From NCBI RefSeq assembly GCF_005930355.1, contig NZ_VDBO01000001.1:1729403-1793402 (forward strand): a DNA stretch of 64,000 nt, written 5' to 3'. The notes beneath the pieces were generated by a model. That model was not told the DNA's origin and ran no database searches. It saw only the letters and a list, made by a program, of their open reading frames with translations. Source of the DNA: Paenibacillus sinopodophylli. Its GTDB lineage: Bacteria > Bacillota > Bacilli > Paenibacillales > Paenibacillaceae. Of the stretch, positions 53,348 to 63,502 are shown in pieces. The number at the start of each line of letters is the position of its first letter. Positions within the stretch are counted from its first letter, which is position 1. The position numbers were made by a program, and so were the translations under genes.

Positions 53348-54511
53348 TTACAATGTCTCCGTACTAAGTGTAAATCCTTCAATGACCACGTCTTCGTCAA
53401 CTTCGATTAAGATGCATCGTTTACCTCTATAATTAACCTGTTTCACATACTTTAAATCTTGAGGACTCACGGAAATCGCAGCTACCTTCGTATCGATCTT
53501 AATCGACTTTGAAGTGAATTTCGGAATGACGCTGCTCGCTTTGAGCTCATAATTTTTGTCATCGACAACCGTCTGGAACGCACGTTCCACCTTTTCTGTG
53601 GTCACATTCTCGACGCCGCTTGCAGTCAGCATAAGTTCCACATCCTTATAGTCTAACTTAGGGGGATCCTCCTCCTCACCCGTTACGATGATCTGGTGAA
53701 TTTCCTCATACACCTGCGCGAGCGTTGCGGCATCAAGCTGTTCTCCTGCCACTTCCTTTACAATTTCCTCAAAAATAGCTCGTTCTTCCTGCGCCGTCAC
53801 TGATATCTCGGCATTCAAGACCTGCTCAATAAAATACGGATTCGGTTCATTTGATTTCCCCGCACAATACATAATGCGATTCACGTCAGAATAATTGTCC
53901 GTCACGCTAGGGTAGAAAAACCCTTGCTCCGGAGCATTTAATTTAATGATCGGATCAACGAAAACGTTATACTTGAACTCCCGCTCAACATAATCGAACA
54001 TGAGGATATTCCGTTGCTGCTCTGTAGCATTCACACTGCACAGAATGAACGGATTTACGAACAGCTCGTCCTTCTCGCTCCCCCCGGACTCTTCATTCTT
54101 TTCTTTGGTTGGCCGAAAATATTGTCCGCGGACGAACGTAACTACCGTATCCCGTTCATACTTCGTATCCGCCAACATTTTCTCCACCATCAGCATCATC
54201 AGATCATTCCATTCTTCCGAATTGCCGGTTACCAATGCTTGATGGAGGAGCACCTGCGAAGGGTCCTCAGCCTCAGCCATAAACTTTAACTCGAATAACT
54301 TCTGATCCAATTCGCCTGTCAGTAGTTTCTTGAAATTGCTCATGTACAGCTCCTGCTTCTCTCTATCCAACAGGACAAAAGGCTGACGCTCGTAATGATA
54401 GACTTCATTGCTTTCTTTCATGATGTACACATTAAGAATGTCGAATAGGCTGAGCAGATCATTATCCAGCTTAAATTGTTTGCGAATATGTGCAAGTTCT
54501 TTCTTTATCAT
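53348..54511 (-). CDS. DUF4317-family protein
   Basis: 387 residues. N-terminal MIKKELAHIRKQFKLDNDLL, YHYERQPFVLLDREKQELY and the central VTFVRGQYFRP, FVNPFILCSVN, DPIIKLNAPEQGFFYPSVTDNYSDVNRIMYC are characteristic of DUF4317, a Bacillota family without known function. No membrane segment or signal. The ribosome site is weak (GACGGA). A predicted soluble cytoplasmic protein. Confidence 0.82.
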   Translation of the reverse strand: MIKKELAHIRKQFKLDNDLLSLFDILNVYIMKESNEVYHYERQPFVLLDREKQELYMSNFKKLLTGELDQKLFELKFMAEAEDPSQVLLHQALVTGNSEEWNDLMMLMVEKMLADTKYERDTVVTFVRGQYFRPTKEKNEESGGSEKDELFVNPFILCSVNATEQQRNILMFDYVEREFKYNVFVDPIIKLNAPEQGFFYPSVTDNYSDVNRIMYCAGKSNEPNPYFIEQVLNAEISVTAQEERAIFEEIVKEVAGEQLDAATLAQVYEEIHQIIVTGEEEDPPKLDYKDVELMLTASGVENVTTEKVERAFQTVVDDKNYELKASSVIPKFTSKSIKIDTKVAAISVSPQDLKYVKQVNYRGKRCILIEVDEDVVIEGFTLSTETL

Positions 54512-54619
54512 GTTCCGTCAGACAACTCCTATATGTTGATATCGCCTTACCAGTATAAACGATTGTATAAGAAATTTGTAACGGCAGCACTCTTTCGCTT
54601 GAGCCTTGCTCTCCATTAC

Positions 54620-55612
54620 TCATCTATTATTCAGATCAAGATCCTCGATCATATGGAAAAAAACAGCCATCTGATCGTACACACTCCGCAGATCATACTC
54701 ACCTTGCTTTTTCTTAATGCCGCTGTCAATAAAGTTTTTATGTGACCATACCGCAACAAACATAGAAGAATGATGGAAGGAGATCATCATCGGGCTTGTA
54801 TGTCTCTTGCAGAAATCAAGCAGCTGAGACATAAATGATGGGCTTAGAATAGAGTGTGCTTCTGCTTCGTTATCTGTACGAACAGTAAAATAGTGACTAA
54901 ATTCAGCATGCTCAATCGCAATAGCCTTCGCTCTTTTGCTAGTTGTCGAAGCCGCCTTTTGAAGCTTCTTTGCAACAAAGCTACCCACTGTACTGTTGGA
55001 CTTCATGAAATTCGTCTCTATTACCGTTAGGCCCTCGAAGTCTCTTTTGAAATCAGCTATAAATAATACACCCTTAAAAGCAGTAGTTTTATAACCATCC
55101 GAATCGGAGACCTCATCTATTGTCATTTTCAATTCAGACATATGAAATTCGGTTAAGCCATATTTCCCTTCAAAATAATCCTCTCCGGTAGTATGCTTTT
55201 TTCCAAAAACGAACAGCTCACTCGCATCAATCCATTCATCGCTAATGCGTGCATTATGTACATAATGGCAGTACTTTTCATACTTTTCTGTTTCATTTGG
55301 CAGCTTCGCAAACTTGAGCATGTTATTTGCTAAGGCTCCTATTGCTGCTTGCTTTAGCTCCGCATTGTAGACGGCCCGCCCTTTGCGGAAAACACGAATG
55401 CTATACCATAAGGAGATTATCCATACACCGATCATAAAAATCGTTAGAAGAGAATATTCCACAGTTTGAAAAGTAACCATTAAAATAATCGTAAAAATCA
55501 AAAATACAGCAGCTGCCTTAAGCAGCTTTTGGTTCGTTTCTGCTTTAATGTACCTCAGCTCATCATAAGGAAGGTTGATATCAGTCATTACTTTTTCATA
55601 AGTGGGAAGCAT
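54620..55612 (-). CDS. DUF3137-family membrane protein
   Basis: 330 residues. Two membrane helices near 31-50 and 54-72 (AAAVFLIFTIILMVTF; LLTIFMIGVWIISLWYS), then a cytoplasmic domain of about 255 residues with GEDYFEGKYGLTEFHMSEL, FKGVLFIADFKRDFEGLTVI and TVRTDNEAEAHSILSPSFM, the layout of DUF3137. Function unknown. Upstream of the DUF4317 gene on the same strand (108-base gap). Confidence 0.8.
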   Translation of the reverse strand: MLPTYEKVMTDINLPYDELRYIKAETNQKLLKAAAVFLIFTIILMVTFQTVEYSLLTIFMIGVWIISLWYSIRVFRKGRAVYNAELKQAAIGALANNMLKFAKLPNETEKYEKYCHYVHNARISDEWIDASELFVFGKKHTTGEDYFEGKYGLTEFHMSELKMTIDEVSDSDGYKTTAFKGVLFIADFKRDFEGLTVIETNFMKSNSTVGSFVAKKLQKAASTTSKRAKAIAIEHAEFSHYFTVRTDNEAEAHSILSPSFMSQLLDFCKRHTSPMMISFHHSSMFVAVWSHKNFIDSGIKKKQGEYDLRSVYDQMAVFFHMIEDLDLNNR

Positions 55613-55766
55613 GAACCCATTTCTCCTTTACCCATTTTTTTAGTTATATCGGCTTTTTCCGTTTTTTATTAGAGAGCATATGTTCATTTCTTCCATTGTC
55701 ACAGTAAATCCACATGATTACATGCCTGACATTTTTAATACCTTTCAGCTGCTGCACTCATGCCAA

Positions 55767-55794
55767 AAACGCCACCTTCAACAAAGTGGCGTTT
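55767..55794 (-). terminator. Terminator for the phosphatase gene
   Basis: AAACGCCAC / GTGGCGTTT stem with a 10-base loop, followed by TT on the minus strand. It lies 28 bases past the stop at 55822. Confidence 0.75.
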
Positions 55795-55821
55795 CCGAAT
55801 CGAACTTGTTGCCTTAACAAC

Positions 55822-56544
55822 TCAGTCCTTGCACTCTATGCTTGCAAAAGTATATGCCTGTTGATCGCTAATGATCAGAGCATTTAGCTGATAGCCGAAC
55901 TTAATTCCGCCATCTATACCGATCATTTGTTTCCCGAACCACGGCTCAAATACCATCGATTTATGAAGTCTAGCGGATACCTCGTGCCCGAACACAATCT
56001 TTTTAAAGATCGGCAATATGCCATCATGAGCGTGGAACTTCCCTCTAATCCAACGAAAATCCTTAATTGAAGTATAGCGCCAATGTGATAATTGCGGATC
56101 AATACCAGCATGCACATAAATATGGTGTTGGTCTTCCACGAAATACTTTAAATTCCGAAGGAAATGAATGTCAGTGGCGTACTTCTGCTTGATAAAACTT
56201 CGTGCCTTCTCATCATCCGACTCATCCTCATACCACGGACAGAAGGAACGAATCGTTTGCATGCCTCCATTACGGGCTGAGGTATATGGAGAAAGGATGT
56301 AATCTCGATCATCCAGCCAATTCAGAAACATATCGTCATGGTTTCCGCCAATTGCGCTTACCCCGCTTAATTTAGCCAATCCTCTTACATGCTGTACAAC
56401 CTTCATTGACGAAGGTCCTCCATCGACATAGTCGCCAAGCAATACAAGCCGATCTTGAATCGCGTTGTACTGAACCTTGTCCAGCAATGCAATGAAAGTC
56501 TGATAATAGCCATGAATATCTGAAATAACAATAGTTCTCCTCAT
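55822..56544 (-). CDS. PPP-family metallophosphoesterase
   Basis: 240 residues with the three PPP motifs: SDIHGYY (8-14), LLGDYVDGGP and GGNHDDMF, then metal His in YVHAGIDP and VFGHEV. Related to bacterial serine/threonine phosphatases and symmetrical diadenosine tetraphosphatases; these cannot be told apart here. GGAGG lies 13 bases before the ATG, rather far. Single gene. Confidence 0.85.
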   Translation of the reverse strand: MRRTIVISDIHGYYQTFIALLDKVQYNAIQDRLVLLGDYVDGGPSSMKVVQHVRGLAKLSGVSAIGGNHDDMFLNWLDDRDYILSPYTSARNGGMQTIRSFCPWYEDESDDEKARSFIKQKYATDIHFLRNLKYFVEDQHHIYVHAGIDPQLSHWRYTSIKDFRWIRGKFHAHDGILPIFKKIVFGHEVSARLHKSMVFEPWFGKQMIGIDGGIKFGYQLNALIISDQQAYTFASIECKD

Positions 56545-56590
56545 CCTAATACATGGACCTCCTGATTACTTATGAGAGACAACTATTCCA

Positions 56591-57511
56591 TTATAACAAG
56601 GGAGCACCGATTGAGTAAATGATGATCATCAACATCAGAACCGTAATGTGATTCAGCGAGAAAATAAACATCGAACGAGCCCATTTATCTTCCTTCTTCT
56701 GACGGTATCCGACCATGCTCAGAACGAGCCATCCCAAACTGAGGAGTGCATTCGCGACAGCGATATAAGGATTGAAGGACCAAAACAAGAAGCTGCATAG
56801 GATCAAGGCAACCAAGTACACGTTCATCTGCAAGTACGTTCTCCGAATACCCTTGACGACCGGCAGCATCGGAATGTTAGCCGCCCGGTATTCCTCCATG
56901 CGGCGAATCCCGATCGCGTAAAAATGTGGCATTTGCCAAATAACCATTAATAAGAACAAGGCAATGGCACCTGAATGCCAAATATCAGGTGATATGGCGG
57001 CCCAACCGATTAGCGGAGGCATCGCACCTGACAAGCTTCCTACTTCCGTGTTGTATATGGTTCTACGTTTCGTCCACATCGTATAAGGCACGACATAAAG
57101 AAAAAGCCCTAGAAATCCGAGGAACGCAGATAGCGGAGAAGCCATATATAGGGCGAATAGACCGCCGAGTGCGATCCAAATCCCCATGAATAGCCCGCTC
57201 CTAGTATCAACAATTCCAGATACCGTTGGTCTATTCTTCGTCCGTTCCATAATGCTGTCGATATCGCGGTCATATAAATTATTGAAGACGCCGGCTGCTC
57301 CGATTACTAGAGCAGATCCGATTAACACCAACAAGATATGACCCATTTTGTCAAAAAACGATAGGTCATGAATGAACATCGCCATGCTCACCCCAGCGAT
57401 CATCGCGATGAGGTTTGATTTAATAATGCCTATCTTTATCGTTTCGAAAAGTACCTTTGTGATGGAGATCGGAACGCGCTCGATACTTATCGTATTGCTT
57501 TGGTATTGCAT
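56591..57511 (-). CDS. ctaB: Protoheme IX farnesyltransferase (heme O synthase)
   Basis: 306 residues, UbiA family, about nine helices. Adds a farnesyl group to heme b to give heme O for terminal oxidases. Asp-rich prenyl-diphosphate motif NNLYDRDIDSIMERTKNRP, YTMWTKRRTIYNTEVGSLSGAMPPLIGW, and HFYAIGIRRMEEYRAANIPMLPVV. ATG at 57511 preferred (AGAGGAAG upstream); a GTG at 57541 is an alternative. No ctaA or oxidase genes are adjacent, so it is outside the usual cta operon. Confidence 0.93.
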   Translation of the reverse strand: MQYQSNTISIERVPISITKVLFETIKIGIIKSNLIAMIAGVSMAMFIHDLSFFDKMGHILLVLIGSALVIGAAGVFNNLYDRDIDSIMERTKNRPTVSGIVDTRSGLFMGIWIALGGLFALYMASPLSAFLGFLGLFLYVVPYTMWTKRRTIYNTEVGSLSGAMPPLIGWAAISPDIWHSGAIALFLLMVIWQMPHFYAIGIRRMEEYRAANIPMLPVVKGIRRTYLQMNVYLVALILCSFLFWSFNPYIAVANALLSLGWLVLSMVGYRQKKEDKWARSMFIFSLNHITVLMLMIIIYSIGAPLL

Positions 57512-57541
57512 GACAGTGACACTTCCTCTCGGTAATTTCAC

Positions 57542-57900
57542 TTCTATAGGTTACCATACCCTGTCGTTTATGTACGATTCCTCAACGAACCCTCATCATA
57601 CTGTCAAAAAACTATGTCTCTTTTGTGAATATTTCAGTTGTGAGTCCCTTTACGCTTGAGAGTATGTCCCAATCGGAACGATAAATAGACTCCGTTTCTC
57701 ACAAGATTCCTCAATCACTTAGCAACATCTTAAATACCAACACCACACCTAAAATATAGGACCTATATCGGCCATTTGAAAGCGGATACAATGAAGTTGG
57801 CCCGTGCTTCTAAAACGTAATGAGTCATTTAATTCGGTTTAGTTTGAGTCGTTACCCAAGAAAATATGTTACACAAAACGAATACGAAGGGGGATTTTTT
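57542..57900. other. Divergent intergenic region
   Basis: About 360 bases between ctaB and the SLH protein gene. No RNA element, clear promoter pair or repeat was recognised. Confidence 0.3.
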
Positions 57901-60900
57901 TTGAAAAAGGGAATTTCGATAACTTTGGTCATTTGTTTGTGCTTATCGATGCTGTCAAGCTTCGGAAGTCTGACAACGGTGACGGCTGCAACGGAATACG
58001 AAGAAATCAGCATGGCTACTGGTGATGTCTATTATGGAGATTTCGTCTGGGGTAGTTGGTATTTCGATTGGAATGTAGATAAGACAAAAAAACTGGTCAA
58101 TGGGCATTTACAATCTGAAGGCAGCAACTCCCCACTTACGACAGAAGAAGTATATACACATGGAGACCTAGTCATGATTGGTTTGGATCGGGAGGAATCA
58201 TTCAAAAAAATACAATTCAAAGCCAAAGAAAATGGACAAATGCCTTACAAATTCAAGCTGGAATATGCCAATACGGCTTTGTCTTCCCCGCCTGATGTTC
58301 CTCAAGCGAAAACAACAATTGGAGAGTACACAGACTATAGTATGGAGGGAGATACGATTACGGTCGAACTAGAAGAAACGATAACCGCACGCAGTATTTG
58401 GCTTCAAGCCTTGACGGACGGGGCTGATCAAGAGCCAGGCGCAGCACCGTGGTCTGTTTCTGAAATACATCTATTTAAGGAGAATTTTAATACAGTGCCA
58501 AATGCACCAATCGATATGACTGAGGTAGATCGCCAAGAGAACTCTCTCTCTTTCAAATGGTCGACCTTGAACAACAATTACTCAAGCTTCGATATATACC
58601 GATCAGATAATGAACACGGTGAATATGTGAGAATAGGCTCTACAACAGGTGCTTACTCTTTCGAAGATAATGAATTACTTCAAGATGTAACATACTACTA
58701 TAAAGTAAAAACAATCAACCCTATTGGTGAATCGGAGTTTAGCAGCGTGCTTTCGATGAAAACCAAGCTGGCTGTGGCTGAATTGGCTATTGCCGAAGCC
58801 GATGGCCTCATTACACTTTCATGGTCGGAGGAAGAGCATGCTTCCAGCTACGAAATTTATCGAGCAACAGGAAAATATAGCAGCTATTCGCTGTATGCTC
58901 ATACAGAGACTACAACTTTTACCGACGATGTTACTGGTGAGAAATATCGTTACTACTACAAGGTGCGCTTTGTGAAAGAAAATGGCGATAGGTCAGACTT
59001 TTCTGAGGATGTCTCCTTGGAAGGAAAACTATTCGGGGATACAATGACCATCTACAGCCCAACAGACGATCACGCAATTATCAACAGCATGACAGCGGAA
59101 ACGGCTAAGAAGATGAAACCGATGGCTTTGGCTGAATTTAGCACCGATCGTTATGCTTACTTATTTAAGCCAGGAAACTATAACATTAATCCAATCGATG
59201 TTGGCTATTATACGTCTGTTTATGGTTTAGGCGCTACTCCACTTGAGACCATCGTTCCGAAGATACAGGTAGCTGCTTCCGAATACAATTCATTGACGAA
59301 TTTTTGGCGTTCCGTCGAAAATATCGGAATGGATGCTGGAGATCCTGAGAGCGAAGTGATGTGGGCAGCATCACAGGCGGCACCCGCCAGAAGGCTTTAT
59401 GTGAACGGAAAATTACAATTTGACGATAATCAAAAGCATGCTAGCGGAGGCTTCTTGGCAGACAGCTTCGTTACTGGTCAGACCGGTTCATATTCCCAGC
59501 AACAATATTTCCTGCGAAATAACACCTTCACCTCCAGCTGGTTTGGAGGGGTTTGGAATATGCTGTTTGTCGGCGTGGATCATGCACCTCCTGAATCAAC
59601 CGACTGGCATACGACTTCTTATGCGTCTTACACCGTCGAGGATCAAACGCCGATCGTAAGAGAAAAGCCTTTCCTTTATATGAATCAAATCAGCGGTGAA
59701 TACGATGTATTCGTTCCAAGCATAAGGGAAAACACAAGTGGTGTATCTTGGTCAGATGGAAACCCCGGCGCAGGTATTTCAATATCCATTAATGACTTCT
59801 ATGTAGCAAGGGCAGCCGTTGATACAGCCGATACAATCAATGCTGCGTTAGATCAAGGCAAGCATTTGCTCCTGACACCTGGAATATACAAGATCGATAA
59901 ACCGATTAAAGTAAACCGTGCTAATACCGTTGTTTTGGGAATTGGAATGACGACAATTATTCCTACAAGCGGGAACGATGCCATGCAAATTGCGGATGTA
60001 GGCGGCGTCACTGTTGCTGGCCTATTAATTGATGCCGGTGAAGCTGGTTCCGAGCATTTACTACAAGTGGGACCTGAAGGCTCATCTGCTGACCACAGCT
60101 CGAATCCAACACTTTTGGCAGATGTATTCACCCGTATTGGAGGAGCCGTTGATGGCAAAGCGGAGGTTTCCGTGGAAATCAACAGCAATGATGTTATTGG
60201 AGACCACTTCTGGCTATGGCGTGCCGATCATGGGATGCATGCAAACAGTACAGGTTGGACAAAGAACGTTGCAAAAAATGGCGTTATCGTTAATGGAGAC
60301 GACGTAACGATCTACGGGCTGTTTGTAGAACACTTTCAGGAATACCAAACAGTGTGGAACGGTGAGAATGGAAAAACATTTTTCTATCAGAGTGAAATCC
60401 CTTATGATCCGCCATCCCAAGCCGATTATATGAGCCATAACGGCACAGTCAAAGGATATGCATCCTATAAAGTGTCTGATCATGTGAAATCTCATTATGC
60501 GGTAGCGCTAGGTATTTATGATGTTTTCGTCAAAAATCCGGAATGGGTTGAACTCGAAAATGCAATGGAGGTTCCCGATGGGTCAACAGTGAAACATGCT
60601 GCTATCGTTTCTCTAGGCGCTAATGGCGGGACTAACCATATTATTAATGGTTTAGGAGAAGGTGTTCAGAAAGGAGAAGCCAAAAAATCAGGTATTAAAT
60701 TGTACAACGTAGAACGTGTTCCAGAGACTAGAACGGCAGCCTATGATGGTTTAGCAGGTCATTTAACGCTTTCAGGCAAAAATTATGATTTTTCCGCACT
60801 AAATTGGAGCAAGATGATTTTTAAAGGGTCAAACAACAGCTTGGTTCTTGACGCCTCCATGGTAGCAAACGTCCATATTACTTGGAATACAATGACCATT

Positions 60901-62367
60901 TCTTTGAATGACAATGCCAAAAAGCAAGTTGCAGATCTCTTTAACTATGAAAATGGCAGCATAGAAAATGGTGTCGCTCTATCGGAAGATTATATGACGG
61001 GTGCATCCGAAACCATTCTTGTTTTGGACGTAAGCGGGTTAACACCGGAAGGGCCATCGCCAAATCATGGTGGAGGGAATAACAATACCTCATCACCTCA
61101 CACTAATTCCCACATGGAAGCTGCAGCCGTCATGATCAACGGAAATACGATTAACGCCGGAATGGCGACGACTGATACGATTAACGGGAAACAAATGACC
61201 ACAATCGTTTTGAATGAAGAGGTCATATCTGAGCAACTTAACGCAGGAGAAGCTGGCATCACTTTCTCGATACCCGTAATTAGCGACAGTGCTGTCATTG
61301 CCGGTCAATTAAGCGCACAACTCGTTAAGCAAATGGAACAAAAACAGGCGATTATAGAGATTCGGACCGAACATGCTGCATTTACTCTGCCTGCGATACG
61401 AATCAATATAGACAATATTTTAGCTCGATTCAATAAAGACACTGCTCCACAAGACATTATAGTGAGGCTAGAGATCGCAGTGCCTTCAACGGATATGATC
61501 CATATGGTTGAGCATGCAGCAAAGAACGGTGCATTTAAGCTGCTCGCTCCTCCACTCGATTTCAATGTTTTCGCTTCATACGGAGATCATACAGAGGAAA
61601 TTTCAACGTTTAATCAATATGTGGAACGCTCATTCCTAATTCCCGATGAGATTGATCCGAAACAAATTTCCACAGGAGTCGTTGTAGAAAAGAACGGAAC
61701 GGTTCGCCATATCCCAACGAAGTTAGTTACCATTAACGGAAAGCTCTTTGCAATCATGAATAGCTTAACCAACAGTACCTACGTTCTTGTTTCGAGTCCA
61801 GTCGCGTTTGCAGATACTGAGAAGCATTGGGCGAAAGAATCCATTAACAATATGGGTGCACGAATGATTATGAATGGTGATGGTGCCAATCAGTATTATC
61901 CAAATCTGAGCATTACACGCGCGGAATTTGTTGCATTGTTGGTGCGAGCACTGGGGATAAAGCAATTAAGTGAGACACCTGTCTTTACGGACGTTGATGT
62001 AACCGATTGGTTCAGCACAGTCGTTCAAAGCGCTCACGAGTATTCGTTAATAAGCGGCTTTTCAGACAGCTCCTTCCGTCCGAATGAGCTAGTGACTCGC
62101 GAGCAAGCTATGATAATGATGAGTAAGGCAATGACTTTAACAGGACTGAAACCGAAATCACCTGCTGCAAATGACAGTGAAGTGCTTCAGCCGTTTATTG
62201 ATCAAGGAGAGATCTCCACATGGGCAAAAACTAGCTTTATTGACAGTTTAGAAGCAGGCCTTATTACGGGAAGATCAGCTACCATTCTTGCACCAAAAGG
62301 CTTCATTACACGTGCAGAGACAGCAGTGCTTATCGAACGTCTCCTTCAACGCTCTCATTTGATTTAA
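57901..62367 (+). CDS. Secreted beta-helix protein with FN3 and three SLH domains
   Basis: 1488 residues from a TTG with GGGGG upstream. Signal peptide (KKGISITLVICLCLSML..., AATE). Residues about 35-195 form a discoidin-like beta-sandwich (SMEGDTITVELEETITARSIWLQ), then two FN3 domains (about 200-385: FDIYRSDNEHGEY, YEIYRATGKYS). A right-handed beta-helix core spans about 590-960 (INAALDQGKHLLLTPGIYKI, VVLGIGMTTIIPTSG), in the GH55-like group often called adenylyl cyclase or coagulation factor 5/8 type. A Gly/Asn/Ser linker is near 1060, and three SLH domains from about 1302 to the end anchor it to the wall. No catalytic residues can be assigned; a glycan-binding or beta-glucanase role is possible. 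Confidence 0.85.
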   Translation: MKKGISITLVICLCLSMLSSFGSLTTVTAATEYEEISMATGDVYYGDFVWGSWYFDWNVDKTKKLVNGHLQSEGSNSPLTTEEVYTHGDLVMIGLDREESFKKIQFKAKENGQMPYKFKLEYANTALSSPPDVPQAKTTIGEYTDYSMEGDTITVELEETITARSIWLQALTDGADQEPGAAPWSVSEIHLFKENFNTVPNAPIDMTEVDRQENSLSFKWSTLNNNYSSFDIYRSDNEHGEYVRIGSTTGAYSFEDNELLQDVTYYYKVKTINPIGESEFSSVLSMKTKLAVAELAIAEADGLITLSWSEEEHASSYEIYRATGKYSSYSLYAHTETTTFTDDVTGEKYRYYYKVRFVKENGDRSDFSEDVSLEGKLFGDTMTIYSPTDDHAIINSMTAETAKKMKPMALAEFSTDRYAYLFKPGNYNINPIDVGYYTSVYGLGATPLETIVPKIQVAASEYNSLTNFWRSVENIGMDAGDPESEVMWAASQAAPARRLYVNGKLQFDDNQKHASGGFLADSFVTGQTGSYSQQQYFLRNNTFTSSWFGGVWNMLFVGVDHAPPESTDWHTTSYASYTVEDQTPIVREKPFLYMNQISGEYDVFVPSIRENTSGVSWSDGNPGAGISISINDFYVARAAVDTADTINAALDQGKHLLLTPGIYKIDKPIKVNRANTVVLGIGMTTIIPTSGNDAMQIADVGGVTVAGLLIDAGEAGSEHLLQVGPEGSSADHSSNPTLLADVFTRIGGAVDGKAEVSVEINSNDVIGDHFWLWRADHGMHANSTGWTKNVAKNGVIVNGDDVTIYGLFVEHFQEYQTVWNGENGKTFFYQSEIPYDPPSQADYMSHNGTVKGYASYKVSDHVKSHYAVALGIYDVFVKNPEWVELENAMEVPDGSTVKHAAIVSLGANGGTNHIINGLGEGVQKGEAKKSGIKLYNVERVPETRTAAYDGLAGHLTLSGKNYDFSALNWSKMIFKGSNNSLVLDASMVANVHITWNTMTISLNDNAKKQVADLFNYENGSIENGVALSEDYMTGASETILVLDVSGLTPEGPSPNHGGGNNNTSSPHTNSHMEAAAVMINGNTINAGMATTDTINGKQMTTIVLNEEVISEQLNAGEAGITFSIPVISDSAVIAGQLSAQLVKQMEQKQAIIEIRTEHAAFTLPAIRINIDNILARFNKDTAPQDIIVRLEIAVPSTDMIHMVEHAAKNGAFKLLAPPLDFNVFASYGDHTEEISTFNQYVERSFLIPDEIDPKQISTGVVVEKNGTVRHIPTKLVTINGKLFAIMNSLTNSTYVLVSSPVAFADTEKHWAKESINNMGARMIMNGDGANQYYPNLSITRAEFVALLVRALGIKQLSETPVFTDVDVTDWFSTVVQSAHEYSLISGFSDSSFRPNELVTREQAMIMMSKAMTLTGLKPKSPAANDSEVLQPFIDQGEISTWAKTSFIDSLEAGLITGRSATILAPKGFITRAETAVLIERLLQRSHLI

Positions 62368-62378
62368 GCCAACAAGCA

Positions 62379-62422
62379 AGGGTGCCCCAGTAGTCATCGG
62401 AAATGACGACAGGACACCCTTT
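62379..62422 (+). terminator. Terminator of the SLH protein gene
   Basis: AGGGTGCCC..GTCAT pairs with ATGAC..GGACACCCT, with a few mismatches, followed by TTTTCTTTT. Confidence 0.75.
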
Positions 62423-62479
62423 TCTTTTGAAATATTCATTCGTTGCCGCACCCATTGCACAGGCAATGTTTCACAAAAA

Positions 62480-63484
62480 TTAACTCATCACCTTCTCAGT
62501 TTCCATCGATTTACGGTAACGATTCGGGGTTTGTCCATAATAATCCTTGAATTTCCTGTAGAAAAAACCTGGTGACTCATATCCGATTTCATAGGCAATC
62601 TCATCAATTTTTTTATCCGGATCCTTTAATAAATGAACAGCTTGCACCATACGCTGAGTTTGAATCAAAGCTAGAAAGGTTTGACCTGTCCGTTCCTTCA
62701 GCATATTTCCCAGGTAATTCGCATTAAATCCAAAGGCCTCAGCTAACCCCGTTAATGTGCAATCTCGAAAGTTTTGTTCGATATAGTGCAAAATATCGAT
62801 GATGCTCCCTTGCCCGTTCGTATGGTTGAGCTCGAAATTTTTATCCGTTCGATATACTCTCATGAGTTCGGTAAACACCAGCGGAATATAGTAGCCAACC
62901 ATATCCATCGACAGATCATCCGCATCAAAGTACTCACACATCATATCCTTGATGAGATTATGCAGTTGAAGTCGATTCTCCGAGTGAAACAATACATAAC
63001 GGTCATGACTCTGATTCTCGGATAAGGCGTTAGATAAGAAGCTAGACACGATTCCGGTTCGATTCAACCTGCTGAGTAATCTCGACAATAGCGAATCCTT
63101 TTTAATTATAATATTAATTAGAATATCATTTTCTCCAAGGGGATAAATACGATGAAGGACATCCTTATCCAGCATACATACTTGGCCTTGGCTGATTTGA
63201 ACCAAATTCCCATTGATCTCCTGCTTACATTGTCCCGAAAACATATAATTCAACTCGAGAAAGGTATGGTTATGCAATGGCATCGGAGCAAAGCGATGAT
63301 GCTTGCTAATGAAAATCGGTCCTTGATCAAAAAAATATTCCTCTTTCATGCGGGGAACCGTACTACTGTTCTCTGCTTTCAGCTCTTTTCCATCAAATTC
63401 ATTGACGTTGGAGCGAGTAATTACCTGAATTTGCTCAATGGAATCAAGCTGCCGCAAATACTGATCCAATTGGAAATGATCCAA
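62480..63484 (-). CDS. AraC-family regulator
   Basis: 334 residues from a TTG with GGAGG nine bases upstream. Cupin segment (RFAPMPLHNHTFLELNYMFSG, GQVCMLDKDVLHRIYPLGEND) and C-terminal HTH pair (LAEAFGFNANYLGNMLKERTG, IGYESPGFFYRKFKDYYGQTPNRYR). Eighteen bases downstream of a YesN-type gene. It converges with the SLH protein gene. Confidence 0.85.
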   Translation of the reverse strand: MDHFQLDQYLRQLDSIEQIQVITRSNVNEFDGKELKAENSSTVPRMKEEYFFDQGPIFISKHHRFAPMPLHNHTFLELNYMFSGQCKQEINGNLVQISQGQVCMLDKDVLHRIYPLGENDILINIIIKKDSLLSRLLSRLNRTGIVSSFLSNALSENQSHDRYVLFHSENRLQLHNLIKDMMCEYFDADDLSMDMVGYYIPLVFTELMRVYRTDKNFELNHTNGQGSIIDILHYIEQNFRDCTLTGLAEAFGFNANYLGNMLKERTGQTFLALIQTQRMVQAVHLLKDPDKKIDEIAYEIGYESPGFFYRKFKDYYGQTPNRYRKSMETEKVMS

Positions 63485-63502
63485 TGAAATAACCCTCCAT
63501 TT

